In this document: positions 42,095 to 42,096 of the stretch, piece by piece | How the letters are laid out: every line of letters starts with the position of its first letter | Numbering within the stretch: position 1 is the stretch's first letter | IMG/VR virus record: IMGVR_UViG_3300025102_000075 | Span: 1 to 42,096 of that record | DNA: 42,096 nt | Strand: one strand, 5' to 3' | Source: a virus | Translations under genes and position numbers: made by a program | Notes under the pieces: model-generated | Told to the model about the DNA's origin: nothing | Databases searched by the model: none | What the model saw: the letters and a program-made list of their open reading frames with translations, nothing else

Positions 42095-42096
42095 CA

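Noticed and set aside
1-42096. Diversity-generating retroelement or lysogeny module
   Set aside because: No reverse transcriptase, template/variable repeat pair, integrase or repressor was found in the window.

Overview
This window is most likely a large part of the genome of a lytic, short-tailed (podovirus-like) marine phage. Evidence for a phage: terminase, portal, scaffold-like, major capsid, ring/nozzle-type tail proteins, a T7 gp14-like internal protein, a 9.3-kb gene for a giant probable ejection protein, an S74-type tail fibre, two holin candidates and an M15 endopeptidase. There is no tape-measure, sheath, integrase or repressor gene. Base composition is AT-rich (about 32% GC in most lines sampled). 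Almost no gene has a Shine-Dalgarno sequence. Starts follow A/T-only leaders such as AAATAAATAAAATG, which is the translation-signal style of Bacteroidota, so a marine flavobacterium-like host is the best inference. No host gene or tRNA is present to prove it.

Layout. Positions 3-3337: small accessory and virion-associated proteins (His- and Cys-containing proteins, a mini HExxH zincin-like protein, a GTA-type holin). Positions 3355-7800: a 1481-residue repetitive fibre ending in a self-cleaving S74 chaperone. Positions 7805-9433: small genes leading to packaging, including a protein that reads as two GroES-like units and a terminase-small-subunit candidate. Positions 9433-17664: terminase, portal, scaffold-like, capsid and a head-associated gene, with hairpin terminators after the capsid gene and after the next gene. 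Positions 17726-26139: connector and tail nozzle proteins. Positions 26158-37266: internal/ejected proteins, ending in a 3095-residue protein with an embedded HAD phosphatase-like domain. Positions 37263-39969: a tightly packed cassette of small basic, Cys-containing proteins around a one-TM holin candidate and an M15 endolysin. A strong hairpin at 40016-40043 ends this rightward block. Positions 40051-42094 lie on the minus strand: class I ribonucleotide reductase large subunit, a small membrane protein and a short or partial ORF, probably the edge of the early/metabolic module.

The rightward genes form one late transcription block. They package DNA (TerS/TerL/portal), build the head (scaffold, capsid, possibly with a phage co-chaperonin), build the short tail and fibre, load proteins for ejection, and lyse the cell (holins plus M15). 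The leftward block supplies deoxynucleotides. Coding density is very high: no gap exceeds 300 bases, the largest being about 80 bases at 39970-40050 and 70 bases at 1242-1312. No tRNA, CRISPR array, insertion sequence, integrase or reverse transcriptase was seen. Terminal repeats linking the two ends of the window were not found.
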